Assembly: GCF_964355755.1 (NCBI RefSeq)
Contig: NC_092678.1
Coordinates: 9,894,922-9,958,921, forward strand
DNA: 64,000 nt
Origin: Antedon mediterranea
Taxonomy: Eukaryota; Echinodermata; Crinoidea; Comatulida; Antedonidae
Direction: 5' to 3'
Both the position numbers and the translations under genes were made by a program. Under the pieces are notes generated by a model. The model was not told the DNA's origin. It did not search any database and saw only the letters and a program-made list of their open reading frames with translations. Every line of letters begins with the position of its first letter. Positions within the stretch are counted from its first letter, which is position 1. Below, in pieces: positions 12,276-25,800 of the stretch.

Positions 12276-13815
12276 CTTTGCTGTTTTTATGTTAACAAGT
12301 TTTTTCGAAAATCACAAAATTGTCTAAAACGTCTCAAAATGCGATTTGAAGGTATTCTGAGCACTTTGGTGTTTTTGTGTGAAAAGTTTTAACGAAAAGC
12401 TCAAAATGGTCTAAAACGGTTCTAATGTGATTTTAAGCACTTTGATGTTTTTGTACAACCAAGTTTCATCGAAATGCTCAAAATGGTCTAAAACGTTTTT
12501 AAAACGATATTAAGCTATTTTGTGCTCTTTGATGTTTTTGTGTAACCAAGTTTTTTTCGAAAATCACAAAATGGTCTAAAACGTCTCCAAATGCGATTTG
12601 AAGCTTTTCTAAGCACTTTGGTGTTTTTATGTTAACAAGTTTTTTCGAAAATCGCAAAATGGTCTAAAACGTCTCAAAATGCGATTTGAAGGTATTCTGA
12701 GCACTTTGGTGTTTTTGTGTGAAAAGTTTTAACGAAATGCTCAAAATGGTCTAAAACGGTTTCTAATGTGATTTTAACCACTTTGATGTTTTTGTGTAAC
12801 CAAGTTCTTTTCGAAAATCACAAAATGGTCTAAAACGTCTCAAAATGCGATTTGAAGCTTTTCTAAGCACTTTGGTGTTTTTATGTTAACAAGTTTTTTC
12901 GAAAATCACAAAATGGTCTAAAACGTCTCAAAATGCGATTTGAAGGTATTCTGAGCACTTTGGTGTTTTTGTGTGAAAAGTTTTAACGAAATGCTCAAAA
13001 TGGTCTAAAACGGTTTCTAATGTGATTTTAACCACTTTGATGTTTTTGTGTAACCAAGTTTTTTCGAAAATCACAAAATGGTCTAAAACGTCTCCAAATG
13101 CGATTTGAAGCTTTTCTAAGCACTTTGGTGTTTTTATGTTAACAAGTTTTTTCGAAAATCACAAAATGGTCTAAAACGTCTCCAAATGCGATTTGAAGCT
13201 ATTCTGTACACTTTGATGTTTTGTGTGAAAAAAGTTTTGTCGAAATGCTCAAAATGGTCTAAAACGTTTTTAAAACGATATTAAGCTATTTTGTGCTCTT
13301 TGATGTTTTTGTGTAACCAAGTTTTATCGAAATGAACAAAATGTTCTAAAACGTCTCCAAATGCGATTTGAAGCTTTTCCAAGCACTTTGCTGTTTTTAT
13401 GTTAAGTTTTTTCGAAAATCACAAAATGGTCTAAAACGTCTCTAAATGCGATTTGAAGGTATTCTGAGCACTTTGGTGTTTTTGTGTGAAAAGTTTTAAC
13501 GAAATGCTCAAAATTGTCTAAAACGGTTTCTAATGTGATTTTAAGCACTTTGATGTTTTTGTAAAACCAAGTTTCATCGAAATGCACAAAATGGTCTAAA
13601 ACGTCTCCAAATGCGATTTGAAGATATTCTGAGGACTTTGGTGTTTTTATGTTAAAAAGTTTTTTCGAAAATCACAAAATGGTCTAAAACGTCTCCAAAT
13701 GCGATTTGAAGATATTCTGAGCACTTTGGTGTTTTTATGTTAAAAAGTTTTTTCGAAAATCACAAAATGGTCTAAAACGTCTCCAAATGCGATTTGAAGG
13801 TCTTCTGTACACTTT
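12276..13815. repeat. Transitional satellite block between two HOR domains
   Basis: Ordinary monomers link the 3.8-kb HOR domain to the 7.6-kb HOR domain. The block is reproduced almost unchanged at 59.37-60.91 kb (shift 47,097), and its first part, to about 13.11 kb, also at 44.28-45.11 kb (shift 32,003). Shared private variants include AAAATCGCAAAATGG near 12650 and the truncated monomer ATGTTAAGTTTTTTCG near 13400 (the latter only in the 60-kb copy). Confidence 0.8.
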
Positions 13816-16800
13816 GATGTTTTGTGTGAAAAAGTTTTTTCAAAATGCTCAAAATGGTCTAAAACGTTTTTAAAACGATATTAAGCTATTTTGTGCTCTT
13901 TGATGTTTTTGTATAACCAAGTTTTTTCGAAAATCACAAAATGGTCTAAAACGTCTCCAAATGCGATTTGAAGCTTTTCCAAGCACTTTGCTGTTTTTAT
14001 GTTAACAAGTTTTTTCGAAAATCACAAAATGGTCTAAAACGTCTCAAAATACGATATTAAGCTGTTTTGTGCACTTTGATGATTTGTGTGAAAAGTTTTA
14101 ACGAAATGCTCAAAATGGTCTAAAACGGTTTCTAATGTGATTTTAAGCACTTTGATGTTTTTATGTAGCCAAGTTTTTTCGAAAATCACAAAATGGTCAA
14201 AAACGTCTCCAAATGTGATTTGAAGCTTTTCTAAGCACTTTGGTTTTTTTATGTTAACAAGTTTTTTCGAAAATCACAAAATGGTCTAAAACGTCTTCAA
14301 ATGCGATTTGAAGATATTCTGAGCACTTTGGTGTTTTTCTGTTAACAATTTTTTTCGAAAATCATAAAATGGTCTAAAACGTCTCCAAATGCGATTTGAA
14401 GCTATTCTGTACACTTTGATGTTTTGTGTGAAAAGTTTTGTCGAAATGCTCAAAATGGTCTAAAACGTTTTTAAAACGATATTAAGCTATTTTGTGCTCT
14501 TTGATGTCTTTGTGTAACCAAGTTTCATCGAAATGAACAAAATGGTCTAAAACGTCTCCAAATGCGATTTGAAGCTTTTCTAAGCACTTTGGTGTTTTTA
14601 TGTTAACAAGTTTTTTCGAAAATCACAAAATGGTCTAAAACGTCTCCAAATGCGATTTGAAGCTTTTCTAAGCACTTTGGTGTTTTTATGTTAACAAGTT
14701 TTTTCGAAAATCACAAAATGGTCTAAAACGTCTCAAAATGCGATTTGAAGGTATTCTGAGCACTTTGGTGTTTTTGTGTGAAAAGTTTTAACGAAATGCT
14801 CAAAATGGTCTAAAACGGTTTCTAATGTCATTTTAACCACTTTGATGTTTTTGTGTAACCAAGTTCTTTTCGAAAATCACAAAATGGTCTAAAACGTCTC
14901 CAAATGCGATTTGAAGCTCTTCTGTACACTTTGATGTTTTGTGTGAAAAAGTTTTGTCGAAATGCTCAAAATGGTCTAAAACGTTTTTAAATACGATATT
15001 AAGCTGTTTTGTGCACTTTGATGATTTGTGTGAAAAGTTTTAACGAAATGCTCAAAATAGTCTATAACGGTTTCTAATGTGATTTTAAGCACTTTGATGT
15101 TTTTGTGTAATCAAGTTTTTTTGGAAATCACAAAATGGTCTAAAACGTCTCCAAATGCGATTTGAAGCTTTTCTAAGCACTTTGGTGTTTTTATGTTAAC
15201 AAGTTTTTTCGAAAATCACAAAATGGTCTAAAACGTCTCAAAATGCGATTTGAAGGTATTCTGAGCACTTTGGTGTTTTTGTGTGAAAAGTTTTAACGAA
15301 ATGCTCAAAATGGTCTAAAACGGTTTCTAATGTGATTTTAACCACTTTGATGTTTTTGTGTAACCAAGTTTTTTCGAAAATCACAAAATGGTCTAAAACG
15401 TCTCCAAATGCGATTTGAAGCTATTCTGTACACTTTGATGTTTTGTGTGAAAAAAGTTTTGTCGAAATGCTCAAAATGGTCTAAAACGTTTTTAAAACGA
15501 TATTAAGCTATTTTATGCTCTTTGATGTTTTTGTGTAACCAAGTTTTTTCGAAAATCACAAAATTGTCTAAAACGTCTCCGAATGCGATTTGAAGCTCTT
15601 CTGTACACTTTGATGTTTTGTGTGAAAAAGTTTTCTCGAAATGCTAAAAATGGTATAAAAACGTTTTCCAATACCATATTAAGCTATTTTGTGCAATTTG
15701 ATGTTTTTGTGTAACCAAGTTTTTTCGAAAATCACAAAATTGTCTAAAACGTCTCCGAATGCGATTTGAAGCTCTTCTGTACACTTTGATGTTTTGTGTG
15801 AAAAAGTTTTTTCGAAATGCTAAAAATGGTCTAAAACGTTTTCCAATACCATATTAAGCTATTTTGTGCAATTTGATGTTTTTGTGTAACAAAGTTTTTT
15901 CGAAAATCACAAAATGGTCTAAAACGTCTCCAAATGCGATTTGAAGATATTCTGAGCACTTTGGTGTTTTTATGTTAAAAAGTTTTTTGGAAAATCACAA
16001 AATGGTCTAAAACGACTCCAAATGCGATTTGAAGCTATCCTGTACACTTTGATGTTTTGTGTGAAAAAGTTTTGTCGAAATGCTCAAAATGATCTAAAAC
16101 GTTTTTAAAACGATATTAAGCTATTTTGTGCTCTTTGATGTTTTTGTGTATCCAAGTTTCATCGAAATGAACAAAATGGTCTAAAACGTCTCCAAATGCG
16201 ATTTGAAAGTATTCTGAGCACTTTGGTGTTTTTGTGTGAAAAGTTTTAACGAAATGCTCAAAATGGTCTAAAACGGTTTCTAATGTGATTTTAACCACTT
16301 TGATGTTTTTGTGTAACCAACTTCTTTTCGAAAATCACAAAATGGTCTAAAACGTCTCCAAATGCGATTTGAAGCTTTTCTAAGCACTTTGGTGTTTTTA
16401 TGTTAAAAAGTTTTTTCGAAAATCACAAAATGGTCTAAAACGTCTCCAAATGCGATTTGAAGCTCTTCTGTACACTTTGATGTTTTGTGTGAAAAAGTTT
16501 TGTCGAAATGCTCAAAATGGTCTAAAACGTTTTTAAATACGATATTAAGCTGTTTTGTGCACTTTGATGATTTGTGTGAAAAGTTTTAACGAAATGTTCA
16601 AAATAGTCTAAAACGGTTTCTAATGTGATTTTAAGCACTTTGATGTTTTTGTGTAACCAAGTTTTTTCGGAAATCACAAAATGGTCTAAAACGTCTCAAA
16701 ATGCGATTTGAAGCTTTTCTAAGCACTTTGGTGTTTTTATGTTAACAAGTTTTTTCGAAAATCACAAAATGGTCTAAAATTTCTCAAAATGCGATTGAAG

Positions 16801-19800
16801 GTATTCTGAGCACTTTGGTGTTTTTGTGTGAAAAGTTTTAACGAAATGCTCAAAATGGTCTAAAACGGTTCTAATGTGATTTTAAGCACTTTGATGTTTT
16901 TGTATAACCAAGTTTCATCGAAATGCTCAAAATGATGTAAAACGTTTTTAAAACGATATTAAGCTATTTTGTGCTCTTTGATGTTTTTGTGTAACCAAGT
17001 TTTTTCGAAAATCACAAAATGGTCTAAAACGTCTCCAAATGCGATTTGAAGCTTTTCTAAGCACTTTGGTGTTTTTATGTTAACAAGTTTTTTCGAAAAT
17101 CACAAAATGGTCTAAAACGTCTCAAAATGCGATTTGAAGGTATTCTGAGCACTTTGGTGTTTTTGTGTGAAAAGTTTTAACGAAATGCTCAAAATGGTCT
17201 AAAACGGTTTCTAATGTGATTTTAACCACTTTGATGTTTTTGTGTAACCAAGTTTTTTCGAAACTCACAAAATGGTCTAAAACGTCTCCAAATGCGATTT
17301 GAAGCTTTTCTAAGCACTTTGGTGTTTTTATGTTAACAAGTTTTTTCGAAAATCACAAAATGGTCTAAAACGTCTCAAATAGCGATTTGAAGCTATTCTG
17401 TACACTTTGATGTTTTGTGTGAAAAAAGTTTTGTCGAAATGCTCAAAATGGTCTAAAACGTTTTTAAAACGATATTAAGCTATTTTATGCTCTTTGATGT
17501 TTTTGTGTAACCAAGTTTTTTCGAAAATCACAAAATTGTCTAAAACGTCTCCGAATGCGATTTGAAGCTCTTCTGTACACTTTGATGTTTTGTGTGAAAA
17601 AGTTTTCTCGAAATGCTAAAAATGGTATAAAAACGTTTTCCAATACCATATTAAGCTATTTTGTGCAATTTGATGTTTTTGTGTAACCAAGTTTTTTCGA
17701 AAATCACAAAATTGTCTAAAACGTCTCCGAATGCGATTTGAAGCTCTTCTGTACACTTTGATGTTTTGTGTGAAAAAGTTTTTTCGAAATGCTAAAAATG
17801 GTCTAAAACGTTTTCCAATACCATATTAAGCTATTTTGTGCAATTTGATGTTTTTGTGTAACAAAGTTTTTTCGAAAATCACAAAATGGTCTAAAACGTC
17901 TCCAAATGCGATTTGAAGATATTCTGAGCACTTTGGTGTTTTTATGTTAAAAAGTTTTTTGGAAAATCACAAAATGGTCTAAAACGACTCCAAATGCGAT
18001 TTGAAGCTATCCTGTACACTTTGATGTTTTGTGTGAAAAAGTTTTGTCGAAATGCTCAAAATGGTCTAAAACGTTTTTAAATACGATATTAAGCTGTTTT
18101 GTGCACTTTGATGATTTGTGTGAAAAGTTTTAACGAAATGTTCAAAATAGTCTAAAACGGTTTCTAATGTGATTTTAAGCACTTTGATGTTTTTGTGTAA
18201 CCAAGTTTTTTCGGAAATCACAAAATGGTCTAAAACGTCTCAAAATGCGATTTGAAGCTTTTCTAAGCACTTTGGTGTTTTTATGTTAACAAGTTTTTTC
18301 GAAAATCACAAAATGGTCTAAAACGTCTCAAAATGCGATTGAAGGTATTCTGAGCACTTTGGTGTTTTTGTGTGAAAAGTTTTAACGAAATGCTCAAAAT
18401 GGTCTAAAACGGTTCTAATGTGATTTTAAGCACTTTGATGTTTTTGTATAACCAAGTTTCATCGAAATGCTCAAAATGATGTAAAACGTTTTTAAAACGA
18501 TATTAAGCTATTTTGTGCTCTTTGATGTTTTTGTGTAACCAAGTTTTTTCGAAAATCACAAAATGGTCTAAAACGTCTCCAAATGCGATTTGAAGCTTTT
18601 CTAAGCACTTTGGTGTTTTTATGTTAACAAGTTTTTTCGAAAATCACAAAATGGTCTAAAACGTCTCAAAATGCGATTTGAAGGTATTCTGAGCACTTTG
18701 GTGTTTTTGTGTGAAAAGTTTTAACGAAATGCTCAAAATGGTCTAAAACGGTTTCTAATGTGATTTTAACCACTTTGATGTTTTTGTGTAACCAAGTTTT
18801 TTCGAAAATCACAAAATGGTCTAAAACGTCTCCAAATGCGATTTGAAGCTTTTCTAAGCACTTTGGTGTTTTTATGTTAACAAGTTTTTTCGAAAATCAC
18901 AAAATGGTCTAAAACGTCTCAAATAGCGATTTGAAGCTATTCTGTACACTTTGATGTTTTGTGTGAAAAAAGTTTTGTCGAAATGCTCAAAATGGTCTAA
19001 AACGTTTTTAAAACGATATTAAGCTATTTTGTGCTCTTTGATGTTTTTGTGTAACCAAGTTTTATCGAAATGAACAAAATGGTCTAAAACGTCTCCAAAT
19101 GCGATTTGAAGCTTTTCCAAGCACTTTGCTGTTTTTATGTTAACAAGTTTTTTCGAAAATCACAAAATGGTCTAAAACATCTCCAAATGCGATTTGAAGA
19201 TATTCTGAGCACTTTGGTGTTTTTATGTTAAAAAGTTTTTTCGAAAATCACAAAATGGTCTAGAACGTCTCCAAATGCGATTTGAAGCTCTTCTGTACAC
19301 TTTGATGTTTTGTGTGAAAAAGTTTTGTCAAAATGCTCAAAATGGTCTAAAACGTTTTTAAAACGATATTAAGCTATTTTGTGCTCTTTGATGTTTTTGT
19401 ATAACCAAGTTTTTTCGAAAATCACAAAATGGTCTAAAACGTCTCCAAATGCGATTTGAAAATATTCTGAGCACTTTGGTGTTTTTATGTTAAAAAGTTT
19501 TTTCGAAAATCACAAAATGGTCTAAAACGTCTCCAAATGCGATTTGAAGATATTCTGAGCACTTTGGTGTTTTTATGTTAAAAAGTTTTTTCGAAAATCA
19601 CAAAATGGTCTAAAACGTCTCCAAATGCGATTTGAAGCTATTCTATACACTTTGATGTTTTGTGTTAAAAAGTTTTGTCGAAATGCTCAAAATGGTTTAA
19701 AACGTTTTTAAAACGATATTAAGCTATTTTGTGCTCTTTGATGTTTTTGTGTAACCAAGTTTCATCGAAATGAACAAAATGGTCTAAAACGTCTCCAAAT

Positions 19801-22800
19801 GCGATTTGAAGCTTTTCCAAGCACTTTGCTGTTTTTATGTTAACAAGTTTTTTCGAAAATCACAAAATTGTCTAAAACGTCTCAAAATGCGATTTGAAGG
19901 TATTCTGAGCACTTTGGTGTTTTTGTGTGAAAAGTTTTAACGAAAAGCTCAAAATGGTCTAAAACGGTTCTAATGTGATTTTAAGCACTTTGATGTTTTT
20001 GTACAACCAAGTTTCATCGAAATGCTCAAAATGGTCTAAAACGTTTTTAAAACGATATTAAGCTATTTTGTGCTCTTTGATGTTTTTGTGTAACCAAGTT
20101 TTTTCGAAAATCACAAAATGGTCTAAAACGTCTCCAAATGCGATTTGAAGCTTTTCTAAGCACTTTGGTGTTTTTATGTTAACAAGTTTTTTCGAAAATC
20201 ACAAAATGGTCTAAAACGTCTCAAAATGCGATTTGAAGGTATTCTGAGCACTTTGGTGTTTTTGTGTGAAAAGTTTTAACGAAATGCTCAAAATGGTCTA
20301 AAACGGTTTCTAATGTGATTTTAACCACTTTGATGTTTTTGTGTAACCAAGTTTTTTCGAAAATCACAAAATGGTCTAAAACGTCTCCAAATGCGATTTG
20401 AAGCTTTTCTAAGCACTTTGGTGTTTTTATGTTAACAAGTTTTTTCGAAAATCACAAAATGGTCTAAAACGTCTCCAAATGCGATTTGAAGATATTCTGA
20501 GCACTTTGGTGTTTTTCTGTTAAAAAGTAATTTCGAAAATCACAAAATGGTCTAAAACGTCTCCAAATGCAATTTGAAGCTATTCTGTACACTTTGATGT
20601 TTTGTGTGAAAAAGTTTTGTCAAAATGCTCAAAATGGTCTAAAACGTTTTTAAAACGATATTAAGCTATTTTGTGCTCTTTGATGTTTTTGTATAACCAA
20701 GTTTTTTCGAAAATCACAAAATGGTCTAAAACGTCTCCAAATGCGATTTGAAGCTTTTCTAAACACTTTGGTGTTTTTATGTTAACAAGTTTTTTCGAAA
20801 ATCACAAAATGGTCTAAAACGTCTCCAAATCCGATTTGAAGCTATTCTGTACACTTTGATGTTTTGTGTGAAAAAGTTTTGTCGAAATGCTCAAAATGGT
20901 CTAAAACGTTTTTAAAACGATATTAAGCTATTTTGTGCTCTTTGATGTTTTTGTGTAACCAAGTTTCATCGATATGAACAAAATGGTCTTAAACGTCTCA
21001 AAATGCGATTTGAAGGTATTCTGAGCACTTTGGTGTTTTTGGGTGAAAAGTTTTAACGAAATGCTCAAAATGGTCTAAAACGGTTTCTAATGTGATTTTA
21101 AGCACTTTGAAGTATTTGTAAAAACAAGTTTCATCGAAATGCACAAAATAGTCTAAAACGTCTCCAAATGCGATTTGAAGCTTTTCTAAGCACTTTGGTG
21201 TTTTTATGTTAACAAGTTTTTTCGAAAATCACAAAATGGTCTAAAACGTCTCCAAATGCGATTTGAAGATATTCTGAGCACTTTGCTGTTTTTATGTTAA
21301 CATGTTTTTTCGAAAATCACAAAATGGTCTAAAACGTCTCAAAATGCTATTTGAAGGTATTCTGAGCACTTTGGTGTTTTTGTGTGAAAAGTTTTAACGA
21401 AATGCTCAAAATGGTCTAAAACGGTTCTAATGTGATTTTAAACACTTTGATGTTTTGTGTGAAAAAGTTTTGTCAAAATGCTCAAAATGGTCTAAAACGT
21501 TTTTAAAACGATATTAAGCTATTTTGTGCTCTTTGATGTTTTTGTATAACCAAGTTTTTTCGAAAATCACAAAATGGTCTAAAACGTCTCCAAATGCGAT
21601 TTGAAGCTTTTCCAAGCACTTTGCTGTTTTTATGTTAACAAGTTTTTTCGAAAATCACAAAATGGTCTAAAACGTCTCAAAATACGATATTAAGCTGTTT
21701 TGTGCACTTTGATGATTTGTGTGAAAAGTTTTAACGAAATGCTCAAAATGGTCTAAAACGGTTTCTAATGTGATTTTAAGCACTTTGATGTTTTTATGTA
21801 GCCAAGTTTTTTCGAAAATCACAAAATGGTCAAAAACGTCTCCAAATGTGATTTGAAGCTTTTCTAAGCACTTTGGTTTTTTTATGTTAACAAGTTTTTT
21901 CGAAAATCACAAAATGGTCTAAAACGTCTTCAAATGCGATTTGAAGATATTCTGAGCACTTTGGTGTTTTTCTGTTAACAATTTTTTTCGAAAATCATAA
22001 AATGGTCTAAAACGTCTCCAAATGCGATTTGAAGCTATTCTGTACACTTTGATGTTTTGTGTGAAAAGTTTTGTCGAAATGCTCAAAATGGTCTAAAACG
22101 TTTTTAAAACGATATTAAGCTATTTTGTGCTCTTTGATGTCTTTGTGTAACCAAGTTTCATCGAAATGAACAAAATGGTCTAAAACGTCTCCAAATGCGA
22201 TTTGAAGCTTTTCTAAGCACTTTGGTGTTTTTATGTTAACAAGTTTTTTCGAAAATCACAAAATGGTCTAAAACGTCTCCAAATGCGATTTGAAGCTTTT
22301 CTAAGCACTTTGGTGTTTTTATGTTAACAAGTTTTTTCGAAAATCACAAAATGGTCTAAAACGTCTCAAAATGCGATTTGAAGGTATTCTGAGCACTTTG
22401 GTGTTTTTGTGTGAAAAGTTTTAACGAAATGCTCAAAATGGTCTAAAACGGTTTCTAATGTCATTTTAACCACTTTGATGTTTTTGTGTAACCAAGTTCT
22501 TTTCGAAAATCACAAAATGGTCTAAAACGTCTCCAAATGCGATTTGAAGCTCTTCTGTACACTTTGATGTTTTGTGTGAAAAAGTTTTGTCGAAATGCTC
22601 AAAATGGTCTAAAACGTTTTTAAATACGATATTAAGCTGTTTTGTGCACTTTGATGATTTGTGTGAAAAGTTTTAACGAAATGCTCAAAATAGTCTATAA
22701 CGGTTTCTAATGTGATTTTAAGCACTTTGATGTTTTTGTGTAATCAAGTTTTTTTGGAAATCACAAAATGGTCTAAAACGTCTCCAAATGCGATTTGAAG

Positions 22801-25800
22801 CTTTTCTAAGCACTTTGGTGTTTTTATGTTAACAAGTTTTTTCGAAAATCACAAAATGGTCTAAAACGTCTCAAAATGCGATTTGAAGGTATTCTGAGCA
22901 CTTTGGTGTTTTTGTGTGAAAAGTTTTAACGAAATGCTCAAAATGGTCTAAAACGGTTTCTAATGTGATTTTAACCACTTTGATGTTTTTGTGTAACCAA
23001 GTTTTTTCGAAAATCACAAAATGGTCTAAAACGTCTCCAAATGCGATTTGAAGCTATTCTGTACACTTTGATGTTTTGTGTGAAAAAAGTTTTGTCGAAA
23101 TGCTCAAAATGGTCTAAAACGTTTTTAAAACGATATTAAGCTATTTTATGCTCTTTGATGTTTTTGTGTAACCAAGTTTTTTCGAAAATCACAAAATTGT
23201 CTAAAACGTCTCCGAATGCGATTTGAAGCTCTTCTGTACACTTTGATGTTTTGTGTGAAAAAGTTTTCTCGAAATGCTAAAAATGGTATAAAAACGTTTT
23301 CCAATACCATATTAAGCTATTTTGTGCAATTTGATGTTTTTGTGTAACCAAGTTTTTTCGAAAATCACAAAATTGTCTAAAACGTCTCCGAATGCGATTT
23401 GAAGCTCTTCTGTACACTTTGATGTTTTGTGTGAAAAAGTTTTTTCGAAATGCTAAAAATGGTCTAAAACGTTTTCCAATACCATATTAAGCTATTTTGT
23501 GCAATTTGATGTTTTTGTGTAACAAAGTTTTTTCGAAAATCACAAAATGGTCTAAAACGTCTCCAAATGCGATTTGAAGATATTCTGAGCACTTTGGTGT
23601 TTTTATGTTAAAAAGTTTTTTGGAAAATCACAAAATGGTCTAAAACGACTCCAAATGCGATTTGAAGCTATCCTGTACACTTTGATGTTTTGTGTGAAAA
23701 AGTTTTGTCGAAATGCTCAAAATGATCTAAAACGTTTTTAAAACGATATTAAGCTATTTTGTGCTCTTTGATGTTTTTGTGTATCCAAGTTTCATCGAAA
23801 TGAACAAAATGGTCTAAAACGTCTCCAAATGCGATTTGAAAGTATTCTGAGCACTTTGGTGTTTTTGTGTGAAAAGTTTTAACGAAATGCTCAAAATGGT
23901 CTAAAACGGTTTCTAATGTGATTTTAACCACTTTGATGTTTTTGTGTAACCAACTTCTTTTCGAAAATCACAAAATGGTCTAAAACGTCTCCAAATGCGA
24001 TTTGAAGCTTTTCTAAGCACTTTGGTGTTTTTATGTTAAAAAGTTTTTTCGAAAATCACAAAATGGTCTAAAACGTCTCCAAATGCGATTTGAAGCTCTT
24101 CTGTACACTTTGATGTTTTGTGTGAAAAAGTTTTGTCGAAATGCTCAAAATGGTCTAAAACGTTTTTAAATACGATATTAAGCTGTTTTGTGCACTTTGA
24201 TGATTTGTGTGAAAAGTTTTAACGAAATGTTCAAAATAGTCTAAAACGGTTTCTAATGTGATTTTAAGCACTTTGATGTTTTTGTGTAACCAAGTTTTTT
24301 CGGAAATCACAAAATGGTCTAAAACGTCTCAAAATGCGATTTGAAGCTTTTCTAAGCACTTTGGTGTTTTTATGTTAACAAGTTTTTTCGAAAATCACAA
24401 AATGGTCTAAAATTTCTCAAAATGCGATTGAAGGTATTCTGAGCACTTTGGTGTTTTTGTGTGAAAAGTTTTAACGAAATGCTCAAAATGGTCTAAAACG
24501 GTTCTAATGTGATTTTAAGCACTTTGATGTTTTTGTATAACCAAGTTTCATCGAAATGCTCAAAATGATGTAAAACGTTTTTAAAACGATATTAAGCTAT
24601 TTTGTGCTCTTTGATGTTTTTGTGTAACCAAGTTTTTTCGAAAATCACAAAATGGTCTAAAACGTCTCCAAATGCGATTTGAAGCTTTTCTAAGCACTTT
24701 GGTGTTTTTATGTTAACAAGTTTTTTCGAAAATCACAAAATGGTCTAAAACGTCTCAAAATGCGATTTGAAGGTATTCTGAGCACTTTGGTGTTTTTGTG
24801 TGAAAAGTTTTAACGAAATGCTCAAAATGGTCTAAAACGGTTTCTAATGTGATTTTAACCACTTTGATGTTTTTGTGTAACCAAGTTTTTTCGAAACTCA
24901 CAAAATGGTCTAAAACGTCTCCAAATGCGATTTGAAGCTTTTCTAAGCACTTTGGTGTTTTTATGTTAACAAGTTTTTTCGAAAATCACAAAATGGTCTA
25001 AAACGTCTCAAATAGCGATTTGAAGCTATTCTGTACACTTTGATGTTTTGTGTGAAAAAAGTTTTGTCGAAATGCTCAAAATGGTCTAAAACGTTTTTAA
25101 AACGATATTAAGCTATTTTATGCTCTTTGATGTTTTTGTGTAACCAAGTTTTTTCGAAAATCACAAAATTGTCTAAAACGTCTCCGAATGCGATTTGAAG
25201 CTCTTCTGTACACTTTGATGTTTTGTGTGAAAAAGTTTTCTCGAAATGCTAAAAATGGTATAAAAACGTTTTCCAATACCATATTAAGCTATTTTGTGCA
25301 ATTTGATGTTTTTGTGTAACCAAGTTTTTTCGAAAATCACAAAATTGTCTAAAACGTCTCCGAATGCGATTTGAAGCTCTTCTGTACACTTTGATGTTTT
25401 GTGTGAAAAAGTTTTTTCGAAATGCTAAAAATGGTCTAAAACGTTTTCCAATACCATATTAAGCTATTTTGTGCAATTTGATGTTTTTGTGTAACAAAGT
25501 TTTTTCGAAAATCACAAAATGGTCTAAAACGTCTCCAAATGCGATTTGAAGATATTCTGAGCACTTTGGTGTTTTTATGTTAAAAAGTTTTTTGGAAAAT
25601 CACAAAATGGTCTAAAACGACTCCAAATGCGATTTGAAGCTATCCTGTACACTTTGATGTTTTGTGTGAAAAAGTTTTGTCGAAATGCTCAAAATGGTCT
25701 AAAACGTTTTTAAATACGATATTAAGCTGTTTTGTGCACTTTGATGATTTGTGTGAAAAGTTTTAACGAAATGTTCAAAATAGTCTAAAACGGTTTCTAA